Assembly (NCBI GenBank): GCA_020846745.1
Contig: JADLDI010000034.1
Location: forward strand, 1 to 33,203
DNA: 33,203 nucleotides
Direction: 5' to 3'
Origin: Bryobacterales bacterium
GTDB taxonomy: Bacteria > Acidobacteriota > Terriglobia > Bryobacterales > Bryobacteraceae
Made by a program: the position numbers and the translations under genes
Shown here: positions 13,089 to 20,225 of the stretch, one piece after another
How the letters are laid out: each line of letters opens with the position of its first letter
Position numbering within the stretch: position 1 is the stretch's first letter
The notes under the pieces: model-generated
The model's input: only the letters and a program-made list of their open reading frames with translations
What the model was told of the DNA's origin: nothing
Database searches by the model: none

Positions 13089-14735
13089 ATGACCCATCCC
13101 GCGCCAATCCCCGTTCCCATTCCAGCCCCCGCGCCCGAAATGTCCGCTTTCGCCAATCCTCTCTCCATCGTGCGCATGCTCTGGAAGCATAAGACGGTGA
13201 TCGTGGCGGCATGGATCGTGCTCGCTCTGGCCGGGCTTGGGATCGTCCGCCTGCTCCCTGATGTTTACCATGCCGAATCGCTGATCCTGGTCGATTCCCA
13301 GAAAATCCCGGAGCGGTTCGTTGCCTCCACCGTCGAAGTGCCCGTCGAGGAGCATCTCGCTACCATCAGCCAGCAGATCCTCAGCGCCACCCAACTCGAG
13401 AAGCTGATCCGTAAGTTCGATCTCTATCCGAAACTGCGCAAAACCAAGCCACCCGAGCAGGTCATCGAACAGATGCGGAGCGACATTCAGATCGTTCCGG
13501 AAAAAGGCTGGGGTGGCGCCCGTCCCGGAGGGAATCAGGCCACGGGAGCTTTTCGCGTGGCGTATGAGGGCCCCAACCCGGTGGTGGTCGCGGGTGTGGT
13601 GAACGAGATTTCAGGGCTATTCATTGCGGGGAACCTTCGCGAACGCGAGATGCGCGCCGAAGGCACCTCCCAGTTCCTCGAAAGCCAGCTCGAGGAGGCG
13701 CGAAAGAACCTCGAGCAGCAGGAAGCCAACTTGAGCCGGTTCAAATTGCAGCGCATGGGTGAGTTGCCCGAGCAGGAGGCGGCGCTCGTCGGGACGCTCG
13801 CTCGCCTGCACTCCGAGTTGCAGGGAACTCAAGATGCAATCAACCGTGCCGAACAGAACAAGATGATGCTCGAGAACACGCTGCGCCTGGCCGAGACGGC
13901 CGAGGCGGCGGTAATGCGCGCGGTGGAGCAAGCCTCCGCGCCGCGCGCCGTGGCAGGCGCCTCGAGACAGGACACTACGCCGGCGACAGCGCCGCCAGCT
14001 CCTCCGTTACGCTCGAAGGAGCTGCAGGCGCAGTTGGATGCGGCGCGCCTCCGCTATCAGGAAGAGCATCCCGAAGTCAGGCGCCTCAAAGCGGAACTCG
14101 AGGCGGCATTGCGGCAGGAAGAGCGGGAAGCGGCGCTCCAGCCCAAAGCGCCCGCTCCCAAGAAGAGCGCCCCCGCGAACGCAACGGTCATCAGTCCGGC
14201 CGTGCCGTTTGAAATGAGCACCGAACTCAACAGGGAAAAGGCTCGTGTGGCGACAACCCGCACCCAGTTGGCGTTTACCGTGAAAGAACTCGAAGCCCGC
14301 GTGGCCGACCGGCAGCGCACGTTGCGCAGCATCGCGGATTATCAGGCCCGGGTGGAACGGCTGCCCATGCGGGAACAGGAACTGGCCGCTGTCACCCGCG
14401 ACTACGAGATTTCCAAGGCGAACTATAAATCGCTGCTGGACAAGAAAATGTCGGCGGCAATGGCTACCGACATGGAACGCCGCCAGCAGGCCGAGCAGTT
14501 CACCTTACAGGATCCGGCGCGAATCCCGAGCGCACCCATCAAGCCGAAGCGGCTGGTATTGAACATCGGAGCGGTTATCGTGGGTCTCGTGCTCAGCCTG
14601 GCCTGGGCCTTGGGAATCGAACTGCGGAAAGATCAATTTCTCGGCGAATGGGAACTGCCGCCCCATGTACAGATTCTGGGGCGAGTGCCCACCATCGTAA
14701 TCGGCGTCCCGGCGCAACCGGGTTCCGGCAAGTGA
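13089..14735 (+). CDS. Wzz/GumC-type polysaccharide co-polymerase (chain-length determinant)
   Basis: This is a 548-residue inner-membrane protein. A Pro-rich start precedes the first membrane segment (VIVAAWIVLALAGLGIVRLL, about 37-56). The Wzz domain follows (YHAESLILVDSQKIPERFVA). A long periplasmic coiled coil runs from about 170 to 440, with stretches such as LEEARKNLEQQEANLSRFKL and a GNVR-like end (LPMREQELAAVTRDYEISKA). The C-terminal membrane segment is LNIGAVIVGLVLSLAWALGI, and a short cytoplasmic tail holds no kinase domain. The kinase is a separate gene (15789). The Ala/Pro-rich insert around residues 300-365 splits the coiled coil. The protein sets chain length and links synthesis to export. 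It is first in an operon with the ExeA-like ATPase and CpsD-like kinase. Confidence 0.9.
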   Translation: MTHPAPIPVPIPAPAPEMSAFANPLSIVRMLWKHKTVIVAAWIVLALAGLGIVRLLPDVYHAESLILVDSQKIPERFVASTVEVPVEEHLATISQQILSATQLEKLIRKFDLYPKLRKTKPPEQVIEQMRSDIQIVPEKGWGGARPGGNQATGAFRVAYEGPNPVVVAGVVNEISGLFIAGNLREREMRAEGTSQFLESQLEEARKNLEQQEANLSRFKLQRMGELPEQEAALVGTLARLHSELQGTQDAINRAEQNKMMLENTLRLAETAEAAVMRAVEQASAPRAVAGASRQDTTPATAPPAPPLRSKELQAQLDAARLRYQEEHPEVRRLKAELEAALRQEEREAALQPKAPAPKKSAPANATVISPAVPFEMSTELNREKARVATTRTQLAFTVKELEARVADRQRTLRSIADYQARVERLPMREQELAAVTRDYEISKANYKSLLDKKMSAAMATDMERRQQAEQFTLQDPARIPSAPIKPKRLVLNIGAVIVGLVLSLAWALGIELRKDQFLGEWELPPHVQILGRVPTIVIGVPAQPGSGK

Positions 14736-14742
14736 AGCCCAG

Positions 14743-15792
14743 ATGTACGAAACTCACTTTCACTTGAAGAGCAATCCTTTCGGCATGACGCCCGACCCCT
14801 CGGTATTGTTCTGGACGGCCGCCCATCGCGAGGCGCTCGCCGGGCTGACCTACGCCGTCATGCGGCGCAAGGGGTTCATGGTGCTGACCGGCGAGGCGGG
14901 CACCGGAAAAACAACCCTGCTGCGGAAACTGCTCGATTCCTCGCCGGTGGCGATGCGGACCAGTTTTGTCTACAACCCGACGCTCACCCCGTCCGAGTTT
15001 CTCGAACTGGCGCTGGCCGACTTCGACATTCCGGTTTCCATCAATAAGGCGCAACGTCTGCTGCGGCTCGAGCAGTTTCTGCTGGCGACCCGCCGCGAGG
15101 GGAAGGTGGCGGTCCTGATCATCGATGAAGCTCACAAATTGAGCCCGGATCTTCTCGAGGAGGTCCGGCTGCTGACCAACTTCGAGACAGCCAAGGAGAA
15201 ATTGCTGCAAATCGTCCTTGCCGGACAGCCTGAGCTGAACGGCATTCTCAATCGCGATGATCTCTGGCAATTGAAGCAGCGGGTGGCCGTCCGGCTGCAG
15301 ATCCAGCCACTCTCGAGGCCGGACGTCCATCAGTACCTGCGCTTCCGCTGGATGAAAGCCGGAGGATCTGAACCGTTGCCCTTCCGGGAAACAGCCGTGG
15401 AACTGATCGCTTCCTGGAGCAGGGGTATTCCGCGAATTATTAATGGTATTTGTGATAACGCCCTGGTTTCCGCCTACGGCTCCAACCGTAACGAAGTCGC
15501 CCCGGAAGATGTACTCGAGGTAGTCCGCGATCTCGATCTCCGCGCGGCCGGCGGTGTCCAGCCGGCTCGAAAGACTGCCAGTCCGCCACCCCGCCCCATG
15601 GCGGTGGCCATACCCGCGGAACCCATCCCTCTCGCCGCGAACGGGAGATCAATCCCCGTGACGCCGGCCGCGCATATTCATGAGCAGATGCCTCTTGAAC
15701 GCTACGGAGAGCGCGAACCCGAGATTTCGCTTCTAAGCCGCTGGGCGGGTAAATTCGGATTTCGGATGCGGAAGGCGGAAATGACGAAATGA
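14743..15792 (+). CDS. ExeA-like AAA+ ATPase of EPS/exosortase-linked systems
   Basis: This 349-residue cytoplasmic ATPase starts with the family signature MYETHFHLKSNPFGMTPDPS. It has Walker A GEAGTGKTT (50-58), Walker B VAVLIIDEAH (122-131), a sensor region QIVLAGQPELN and an arginine-rich RxxxRLQIQPL stretch. The sequence is very like the ATPase family described next to exosortase systems (TIGR03015). About 80 C-terminal residues are Pro/Ala-rich and end in a basic tail. It lies 7 bases after the Wzz-like gene and overlaps the BY-kinase gene by four bases (ATGA). The family's exact role in EPS assembly is unclear; ExeA relatives work on envelope complexes. Confidence 0.88.
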   Translation: MYETHFHLKSNPFGMTPDPSVLFWTAAHREALAGLTYAVMRRKGFMVLTGEAGTGKTTLLRKLLDSSPVAMRTSFVYNPTLTPSEFLELALADFDIPVSINKAQRLLRLEQFLLATRREGKVAVLIIDEAHKLSPDLLEEVRLLTNFETAKEKLLQIVLAGQPELNGILNRDDLWQLKQRVAVRLQIQPLSRPDVHQYLRFRWMKAGGSEPLPFRETAVELIASWSRGIPRIINGICDNALVSAYGSNRNEVAPEDVLEVVRDLDLRAAGGVQPARKTASPPPRPMAVAIPAEPIPLAANGRSIPVTPAAHIHEQMPLERYGEREPEISLLSRWAGKFGFRMRKAEMTK

Positions 15793-16709
15793 GCAGAATC
15801 TACGACGCGCTGAAGCATACCGAGAACGACGTGGTGCGGATGATCGAGTCCGAGACGGAGCAACGCGGTCAGCCAGTCCCGGCCGCGGCGGATGCGGATG
15901 GCGCGCGGCAAGTCATCGAGACCCCGCCGCCGGTTGAAGTCCCGGACACCGGCGGCGCGGCGACGGCCTATTCCCCGGAACCAGCGGAACCTTTTAACGA
16001 CCGCGGATATCGCATCGCCAGGATCAGGGCGCGGGCTTCCCAACCGGTCCTGCCGTTTGACGGCAGCGACCGCCGCACCGCCGAATGCTACCGGATTCTG
16101 CGGACGAACATCCTTCAACATGCGGCGAAGCCGAAGGTGATCGCCGTGTCCAGTCCCGGGGCCGGAGACGGCAAGACAACCACGGCAATCAATATCGCGG
16201 GCGTGCTGGCCCTGAAACAGGATGTGCGCGTTCTGCTGGTCGATGGCGACCTGCGGCGCAGTACGATTGCTCCCAAGCTGGGAATCGAGGATGCTCCCGG
16301 CCTGGCCGAAGTGTTGACCGGGCAGTGTTCGCTTCAGGACGCGGTTGTGCAGACGGAAAATCTGCCGAACCTGCACATTCTTCCGGCCGGGCGCAGCATC
16401 GCGAACCCGGCGGAACTGCTCGATTCGGCCGCCTGGCGCGACTTGACCGGATACCTGCGGGAGCAGTTCACTTTCACCATCGTCGATTCCACTCCGATGG
16501 GCATTGTGGCGGATTACGATTTGATCCACGCGGTTTGCGACGGCACGATCCTGGTGATGCGGCCGGATCACACCGAGCGGCAGGCGTGCGCCAAAGCGCT
16601 GAAAGCAATTGCACGGAACAAGTTATTGGGAGTTGTGTTGAATTGCGCCGGGGATTGGTTTCTCTGGAAGATGCGTGACTACTACGGGTATTACGCGGAG
16701 AGCAAGTAA
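15789..16709 (+). CDS. CpsD/CapB-type tyrosine kinase (BY-kinase) for EPS
   Basis: This is a 306-residue cytoplasmic ATPase. Residues 1-75 are a variable linker starting MSRIYDALKHTEND. The motif AECYRILRTNI (98-108) is the oligomerisation motif of BY-kinases. Walker A is SSPGAGDGKTT (121-131), Walker A' is LLVDGDLRR (149-157), and Walker B lies at FTIVDSTPMG. The C-terminus DYYGYYAESK holds four tyrosines, the likely autophosphorylation cluster. BY-kinases act with Wzz-type membrane proteins, here the product of 13089, to control chain length and export. The start overlaps the preceding stop by four bases. A perfect 17-base palindrome follows the stop by four bases. Confidence 0.88.
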   Translation: MSRIYDALKHTENDVVRMIESETEQRGQPVPAAADADGARQVIETPPPVEVPDTGGAATAYSPEPAEPFNDRGYRIARIRARASQPVLPFDGSDRRTAECYRILRTNILQHAAKPKVIAVSSPGAGDGKTTTAINIAGVLALKQDVRVLLVDGDLRRSTIAPKLGIEDAPGLAEVLTGQCSLQDAVVQTENLPNLHILPAGRSIANPAELLDSAAWRDLTGYLREQFTFTIVDSTPMGIVADYDLIHAVCDGTILVMRPDHTERQACAKALKAIARNKLLGVVLNCAGDWFLWKMRDYYGYYAESK

Positions 16710-16713
16710 GCAG

Positions 16714-16730
16714 GTTGACGGGCCGTCAAC
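16714..16730. repeat. 17-base palindrome between the BY-kinase and NusG-like genes
   Basis: GTTGACGG, G, CCGTCAAC has perfect 8-base arms and starts four bases after the BY-kinase stop. No T-run follows directly. It could be an attenuator, an mRNA-stabilising hairpin, or an operator for the next genes. Confidence 0.5.
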
Positions 16731-16804
16731 GCGGCCGCGAGTGTTTTGGATGGTTTGGTTTCTTAATCTTGGAAGCGAAGCGCTGTAAGCGAAAGGGCGA
16801 AGCT

Positions 16805-17386
16805 ATGTCTGAACTTCTGAATTATGCGCCTGCGAACATGATCCTGCCTCCCGGTGAGTGTTCCTCCTGGTACGCGGTACACGTCCGTTCCAATTTTGAG
16901 AAGCGCGTGGCCATGGAACTCACATCGAAGGGGCTTGAAACCTACCTGCCCGCCGTGATGGAAATGCATCGCTGGAAGGACCGTAAAAAGCAGATCGAGG
17001 TGCCCATCTTTCCCGGTTACGTGTTCACCCGTCTGCTGGACACACCCGCGCTCCGCATGACGGTTGTGCGCACAATGGGCGCGGTGAGCATTCTCGGATG
17101 CGGCGGTTCCATCGAACCCGTTCCGGAAGCGGAGATCGCCGCCATCCGGCGCCTGCTGCAAGTCAATGCTCCCTTGCTGACGCATCCTCTGCTGCGCGAG
17201 GGTTCCTGGGTGCGCATCCGGCGTGGCCCGCTGAAAGATCTCGAGGGGCTGCTGGTTCGCATCAAGAACCAGGCGCGCCTGGTATTGTCCGTGGAACTGC
17301 TGTCCCGTTCCGTGTCCACGGAGATTGACATGTGTGATGTCGAGGTGATCCGCGCGGCGGCTAGGCCGTTGCGCGCCGCCGGCTGA
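16805..17386 (+). CDS. NusG-paralogue transcription antiterminator (RfaH/UpxY/LoaP type)
   Basis: This 193-residue regulator carries the NusG N-terminal domain: WYAVHVRSNFEKRVAMELTS, YLPAVMEMHRWKDRKKQIEV and PIFPGYVFTRL. A C-terminal KOW-like part follows (REGSWVRIRRGPLKDLEGLL, then VLSVELLSRSVSTEIDMCDV). Specialised NusG paralogues bind paused RNA polymerase at a DNA or RNA signal in long EPS or antibiotic operons and suppress termination. The frame is open upstream to 16715, but the NusG domain fits the ATG at 16805, preceded by AGGGCGAAGC. It is followed after 17 bases by a small HTH gene. An ops-like sequence lies at 20174-20184, before the sugar transferase operon, and is a natural candidate target. 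Confidence 0.9.
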   Translation: MSELLNYAPANMILPPGECSSWYAVHVRSNFEKRVAMELTSKGLETYLPAVMEMHRWKDRKKQIEVPIFPGYVFTRLLDTPALRMTVVRTMGAVSILGCGGSIEPVPEAEIAAIRRLLQVNAPLLTHPLLREGSWVRIRRGPLKDLEGLLVRIKNQARLVLSVELLSRSVSTEIDMCDVEVIRAAARPLRAAG

Positions 17387-17403
17387 CAACGGGAGGTCCG
17401 AAC

Positions 17404-17631
17404 GTGTATCCCAATCTGAAACTTCAACTTTGGCGCGCCGGCATCCGGCAGAACCGCTTGGCTCAACTGCTGGGGATGGACGAGACGATGCTGAGCAAGG
17501 TGATCAACGGTTATCGTGCGGCCAGTCCGGAACTGAGAGGCAAGATCGCCATCATTCTCCAGCAGGATGAAGAATGGCTGTTCGAGTCGATAATGCCGAA
17601 ACCGGATCTGAACGATCCCACGCGCGCATAG
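17404..17631 (+). CDS. Small Xre-like helix-turn-helix protein
   Basis: This 75-residue protein starts with GTG, with a strong ribosome binding site (GGAGGT, 17391-17396) eight bases upstream. Residues 14-37 form a helix-turn-helix (IRQNRLAQLLGMDETMLSKV, then INGYR), followed by a helix ELRGKIAIILQQDEEWLFES of the usual Xre type. It has no effector domain. It directly follows the NusG-like gene (17-base gap), so the two are probably co-transcribed. It could be a DNA-binding partner or repressor for the EPS operons. The short length and acidic C-terminus do not suggest a toxin-antitoxin member, and no toxin gene is adjacent. Confidence 0.8.
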   Translation: MYPNLKLQLWRAGIRQNRLAQLLGMDETMLSKVINGYRAASPELRGKIAIILQQDEEWLFESIMPKPDLNDPTRA

Positions 17632-17791
17632 GTAGTCCCAACCGGGCTTAATTATTTTCCTTTCTTCTTATTGTTTTGCCAGCGGGTTGTTCTCCGTTTG
17701 CCAGGACAATTTGGTCTGTGACGTGCCTGCTGCATGACTGGCGTGTTTACACTCCGCATTATCAAAAACAAGTTGTCCTAGGAGGTGCGAT
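17632..17791 (+). other. Intergenic leader before the dehydrogenase gene
   Basis: A T-rich stretch (17650-17695) follows a weak CCC-AACC-GGG hairpin, so partial termination is possible. AGGACAA (17703-17709) and TTGTCCT (17773-17779) form a widely spaced inverted repeat, the second copy overlapping the ribosome binding site AGGAGGT (17780-17786). No recognisable promoter consensus was assigned. Confidence 0.35.
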
Positions 17792-18823
17792 TTGATTCGC
17801 ATTGGAGTCATTGGATACGGCTATTGGGGACCCAACCTGGTCCGCAACTTCGTGGAATCACCCGACACCCGGGTGGTGATGGTTTCCGACCTGAAACAAG
17901 ACCGCCTGGATCTGGTCCAGCGCCGGTATCCCGGCGTCGAGGTCACAACGGATTTCGAACAAATCCTCAACCACCCGGACATTGACGCGGTGGCCATCTC
18001 CACGCCCGTATCCACTCACTTCCCGCTGGCGCTTCAGGCGTTGCAGTCGGGCAAGCACGTACTGGTCGAAAAGCCGATGACGACGACTTCCGAGGATGCG
18101 ATGCGCCTCATCGATGAAGCCGAGCGCCGGAAGCTCATCCTGATGGTGGACCACACCTTCGTTTATACCGGCGCCGTCCGCAAGATCCGCGAACTGATCG
18201 ACAAAGGCTCGCTCGGCGACATCTACTATTACGACTCGACACGAGTAAACCTGGGCCTGTTCCAGTCCGATGTGGACGTGATTTGGGACCTGGCGGTTCA
18301 CGATCTGTCTATCATGGATTACATCCTGCCTTCCTCCCCCGTAGCTGTTTCCGCCACCGGTGTCGGCCATGTGAGCGGAGCAGCCGAAAATATCGCATAC
18401 GTGACGGCATTTTATGAAAATTCGCTGATTGCTCATCTGAACGTGAACTGGCTCTCGCCGGTGAAGATCCGCCGCACCCTGATCGGCGGCAGCAAACAGA
18501 TGATTGTTTACGACGACATCGAGAGCAGCGAGAAAGTCAAGGTTTATGACAAGGGCGTCACCGTGAAGAACGGCGATGAATCCCGCTACAAGCTGCTGGT
18601 CAGCTACCGTTCCGGCGACATCTACTCGCCGCAGATCGACGTCACCGAAGCCCTGCGCATCGAGGCGCAGCACTTTGCCGACTGCATCAATACCGGCAAG
18701 GCTCCGATTACCGACGGCCACGCCGGCCTGCGGGTGGTCAGCGTCCTCGAGGCCGCGACGCAATCCATGAAACGGCAGGGCCGGGCCGTGCGGTTGAAGG
18801 CCCAGGACTTGGCGGTGGCTTGA
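17792..18823 (+). CDS. Gfo/Idh/MocA-family NAD-dependent sugar dehydrogenase (WlbA/WbpB-like)
   Basis: This is a 343-residue cytoplasmic oxidoreductase. The N-terminal Rossmann fold starts IRIGVIGYGYWGPNLVRNF with the G-x-G-x-x-G motif. AVAISTPVSTHFPLALQAL and HVLVEKPMTT carry the conserved Glu-Lys-Pro. The C-terminal domain has DLAVHDLSIMDYIL with the catalytic-site histidine. The start is TTG at 17792, five bases after AGGAGGT, with the conserved MIRIGVIG following at once. It is followed after 14 bases by a DegT aminotransferase. That pair is characteristic of 3-oxidation and 3-amination of a UDP-HexNAc (acid), as in WbpB/WbpE or WlbA/WlbC. The substrate here is an inference. Confidence 0.88.
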   Translation: MIRIGVIGYGYWGPNLVRNFVESPDTRVVMVSDLKQDRLDLVQRRYPGVEVTTDFEQILNHPDIDAVAISTPVSTHFPLALQALQSGKHVLVEKPMTTTSEDAMRLIDEAERRKLILMVDHTFVYTGAVRKIRELIDKGSLGDIYYYDSTRVNLGLFQSDVDVIWDLAVHDLSIMDYILPSSPVAVSATGVGHVSGAAENIAYVTAFYENSLIAHLNVNWLSPVKIRRTLIGGSKQMIVYDDIESSEKVKVYDKGVTVKNGDESRYKLLVSYRSGDIYSPQIDVTEALRIEAQHFADCINTGKAPITDGHAGLRVVSVLEAATQSMKRQGRAVRLKAQDLAVA

Positions 18824-18837
18824 GGAGACGGACCCAT

Positions 18838-19947
18838 ATGAATGTTCCTTTTCTTGATTTGAAACAACAGTATCTGGGGATCAAGGGCGAGATCCTCGCG
18901 GCTGTCTCGAACGTCTTCGAATCCACCCAGTTCGTCCTTGGCAAGGAGGTAGCGGCCTTTGAAGAGGAGTTCGCGGCCTTCAGCGGAGCGAAGTACGGGA
19001 TTGCCGTCAACAGCGGAACCAGCGCGCTGCACCTGGCGCTGCTCGCCGCGGGCGTAGGCCCGGGCGACGAAGTCATCACCGTGCCCTGCACCTTTGTAGC
19101 GACCGTGGCTGCCGTCGGATACACGGGAGCCAAGCCGGTGTTCGTCGACGTGGATCCGGTGACCTACACCATGGACCCATCGAAGATCGAGGCCGCGATC
19201 ACACCCCGAACGAAGGCCATCGTGCCGGTGCATCTCTATGGCAACCCGGCGGATATGGATCCGATTCTCGAAATTGCCCGGCGGCGCGGATTGTTGGTGA
19301 TCGAGGATGCCGCGCAGGCGCATGGGGCGGAGTACAAGGGCCGCCGCTGCGGCTCGATGGGCGACCTCGGCTGCTTCAGCTTTTACCCCGGCAAGAATCT
19401 GGGCGCCTATGGCGAAGGCGGCCTGGTGACCACCAACTCTCCCGAGTTCACCCGGACGATCCGGATGCTGCGGGATTGGGGGGCGGAGAAGAAGTACCAC
19501 CATCTGCTCAAGGGGTACAACTACCGGATGGAGGGCGTCCAGGGCGCCGTGCTCCGGGTGAAGCTGCGGTACCTCGAGGCGTGGACGGAAGCGCGCCGCG
19601 CCCATGCCCTGGCATACCGCGGCGTACTGGCGGAAAGCGGGCTGGCGCTGCCCACCGAGATGGCCGATAACCGCCATGTTTATCATGTATATGCGGTGCT
19701 CACCCCGCGGCGGCAGGAGTTTATGGACTCGCTGAACTCGCAGGGGGTGCAGACAGGAATCCACTATCCGATTCCGGTTCACCTGATGCCGGCGCATGCC
19801 GATTTGGGGTACGGCTCGGGCTCCTTCCCCGTGTCTGAACACGTGGCGGCGCGGGAGGTTTCTCTGCCGATGTTCCCGGAAATGACCGGGGAGCAGATTC
19901 GCGCGGTGGGCGAGGCGGTGGCTAATTTCCAGAGCGTGTGTGCATAA
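18838..19947 (+). CDS. DegT/DnrJ/EryC1/StrS-family PLP sugar aminotransferase (WbpE/WlbC-like)
   Basis: This 369-residue enzyme belongs to the sugar aminotransferase family. The N-terminus VPFLDLKQQYLGIKGEI is typical. The PLP-binding features are NSGTSALHLALLAAGVGPGD, the aspartate in VIEDAAQAHGAEY, and the Schiff-base lysine in FSFYPGKNLGAYGEGG. The C-terminal part HVYHVYAVL and GIHYPIPVHL are also family hallmarks. An upstream ATG at 18820 overlaps the preceding gene; the ATG at 18838 is preferred, since AGGAG lies about nine bases upstream within the preceding stop region. It transfers an amino group from glutamate to a 3-keto nucleotide sugar, with the dehydrogenase encoded just upstream. 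Confidence 0.92.
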   Translation: MNVPFLDLKQQYLGIKGEILAAVSNVFESTQFVLGKEVAAFEEEFAAFSGAKYGIAVNSGTSALHLALLAAGVGPGDEVITVPCTFVATVAAVGYTGAKPVFVDVDPVTYTMDPSKIEAAITPRTKAIVPVHLYGNPADMDPILEIARRRGLLVIEDAAQAHGAEYKGRRCGSMGDLGCFSFYPGKNLGAYGEGGLVTTNSPEFTRTIRMLRDWGAEKKYHHLLKGYNYRMEGVQGAVLRVKLRYLEAWTEARRAHALAYRGVLAESGLALPTEMADNRHVYHVYAVLTPRRQEFMDSLNSQGVQTGIHYPIPVHLMPAHADLGYGSGSFPVSEHVAAREVSLPMFPEMTGEQIRAVGEAVANFQSVCA

Positions 19948-20094
19948 GGCGACCCGGGTTCGAAACTTCGTCGCACAAATGTTCTCAGAATTTGGGAGCA
20001 AATCTGAAAACGTGTTTCCGGCGGATCCGTGTTCCGAATTGTCGCATACGCTGATATGTAATTGATTCTATGTACTTTATAAGAACGGTGTGAT

Positions 20095-20111
20095 TTGGAC
20101 CTCGAACTGCA
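20095..20111 (+). promoter_or_regulatory. Weak sigma-54-like element before the sugar transferase operon
   Basis: TTGGACCTCGAACTGCA keeps GG-N10-GC and matches 8 of 12 fixed positions. It shares TGGACC-N6-TGCA with the element at 8983. Transcription would start near 20122, at the beginning of the structured leader that carries the ops-like sequence. Confidence 0.3.
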
Positions 20112-20117
20112 CTCTAT

Positions 20118-20192
20118 CCGGCAAAGCCAATCTCCCCGCTGGCCCAGGAGGTTTTCCGGACTGGGACCGAAAGGGCGGTAGCTTACCTTGGC
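20118..20192 (+). promoter_or_regulatory. Structured 5' leader of the sugar transferase operon
   Basis: GCCAA (20126-20130) can pair with TTGGC (20188-20192), closing a domain. Inside it CCCAG (20143-20147) pairs with CTGGG (20161-20165), extended by GG/CC across a bulged A. GGTA-GCT-TACC (20177-20187) forms a small hairpin. The pieces GGCAAAGCC and GGGACCGAAAGG loosely recall c-di-GMP-I riboswitches, but the invariant segments do not all match. No riboswitch class is claimed. Confidence 0.35.
20174..20184 (+). promoter_or_regulatory. ops-like element (RfaH-type recruitment site)
   Basis: GGCGGTAGCTT matches 10 of 11 bases of the E. coli ops core GGCGGTAGCGT. It lies in the untranslated leader, 42 bases before the sugar transferase start, and about 2.8 kb after the NusG/RfaH-paralogue gene. 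It overlaps a small hairpin (GGTA-GCT-TACC), as the ops hairpin does in the non-template strand. Confidence 0.5.
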
Positions 20193-20225
20193 AGACCTCG
20201 CATCCGCCGAGATGGAGAAGCAGAA

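Noticed and set aside
17404..17631. Antitoxin of a toxin-antitoxin pair
   Set aside because: No toxin-like gene is adjacent; the neighbours are the NusG-like and dehydrogenase genes.
19957..19975. GGGTTCGAAAC resembles a tRNA T-loop
   Set aside because: No acceptor, D or anticodon arms can be built around it.
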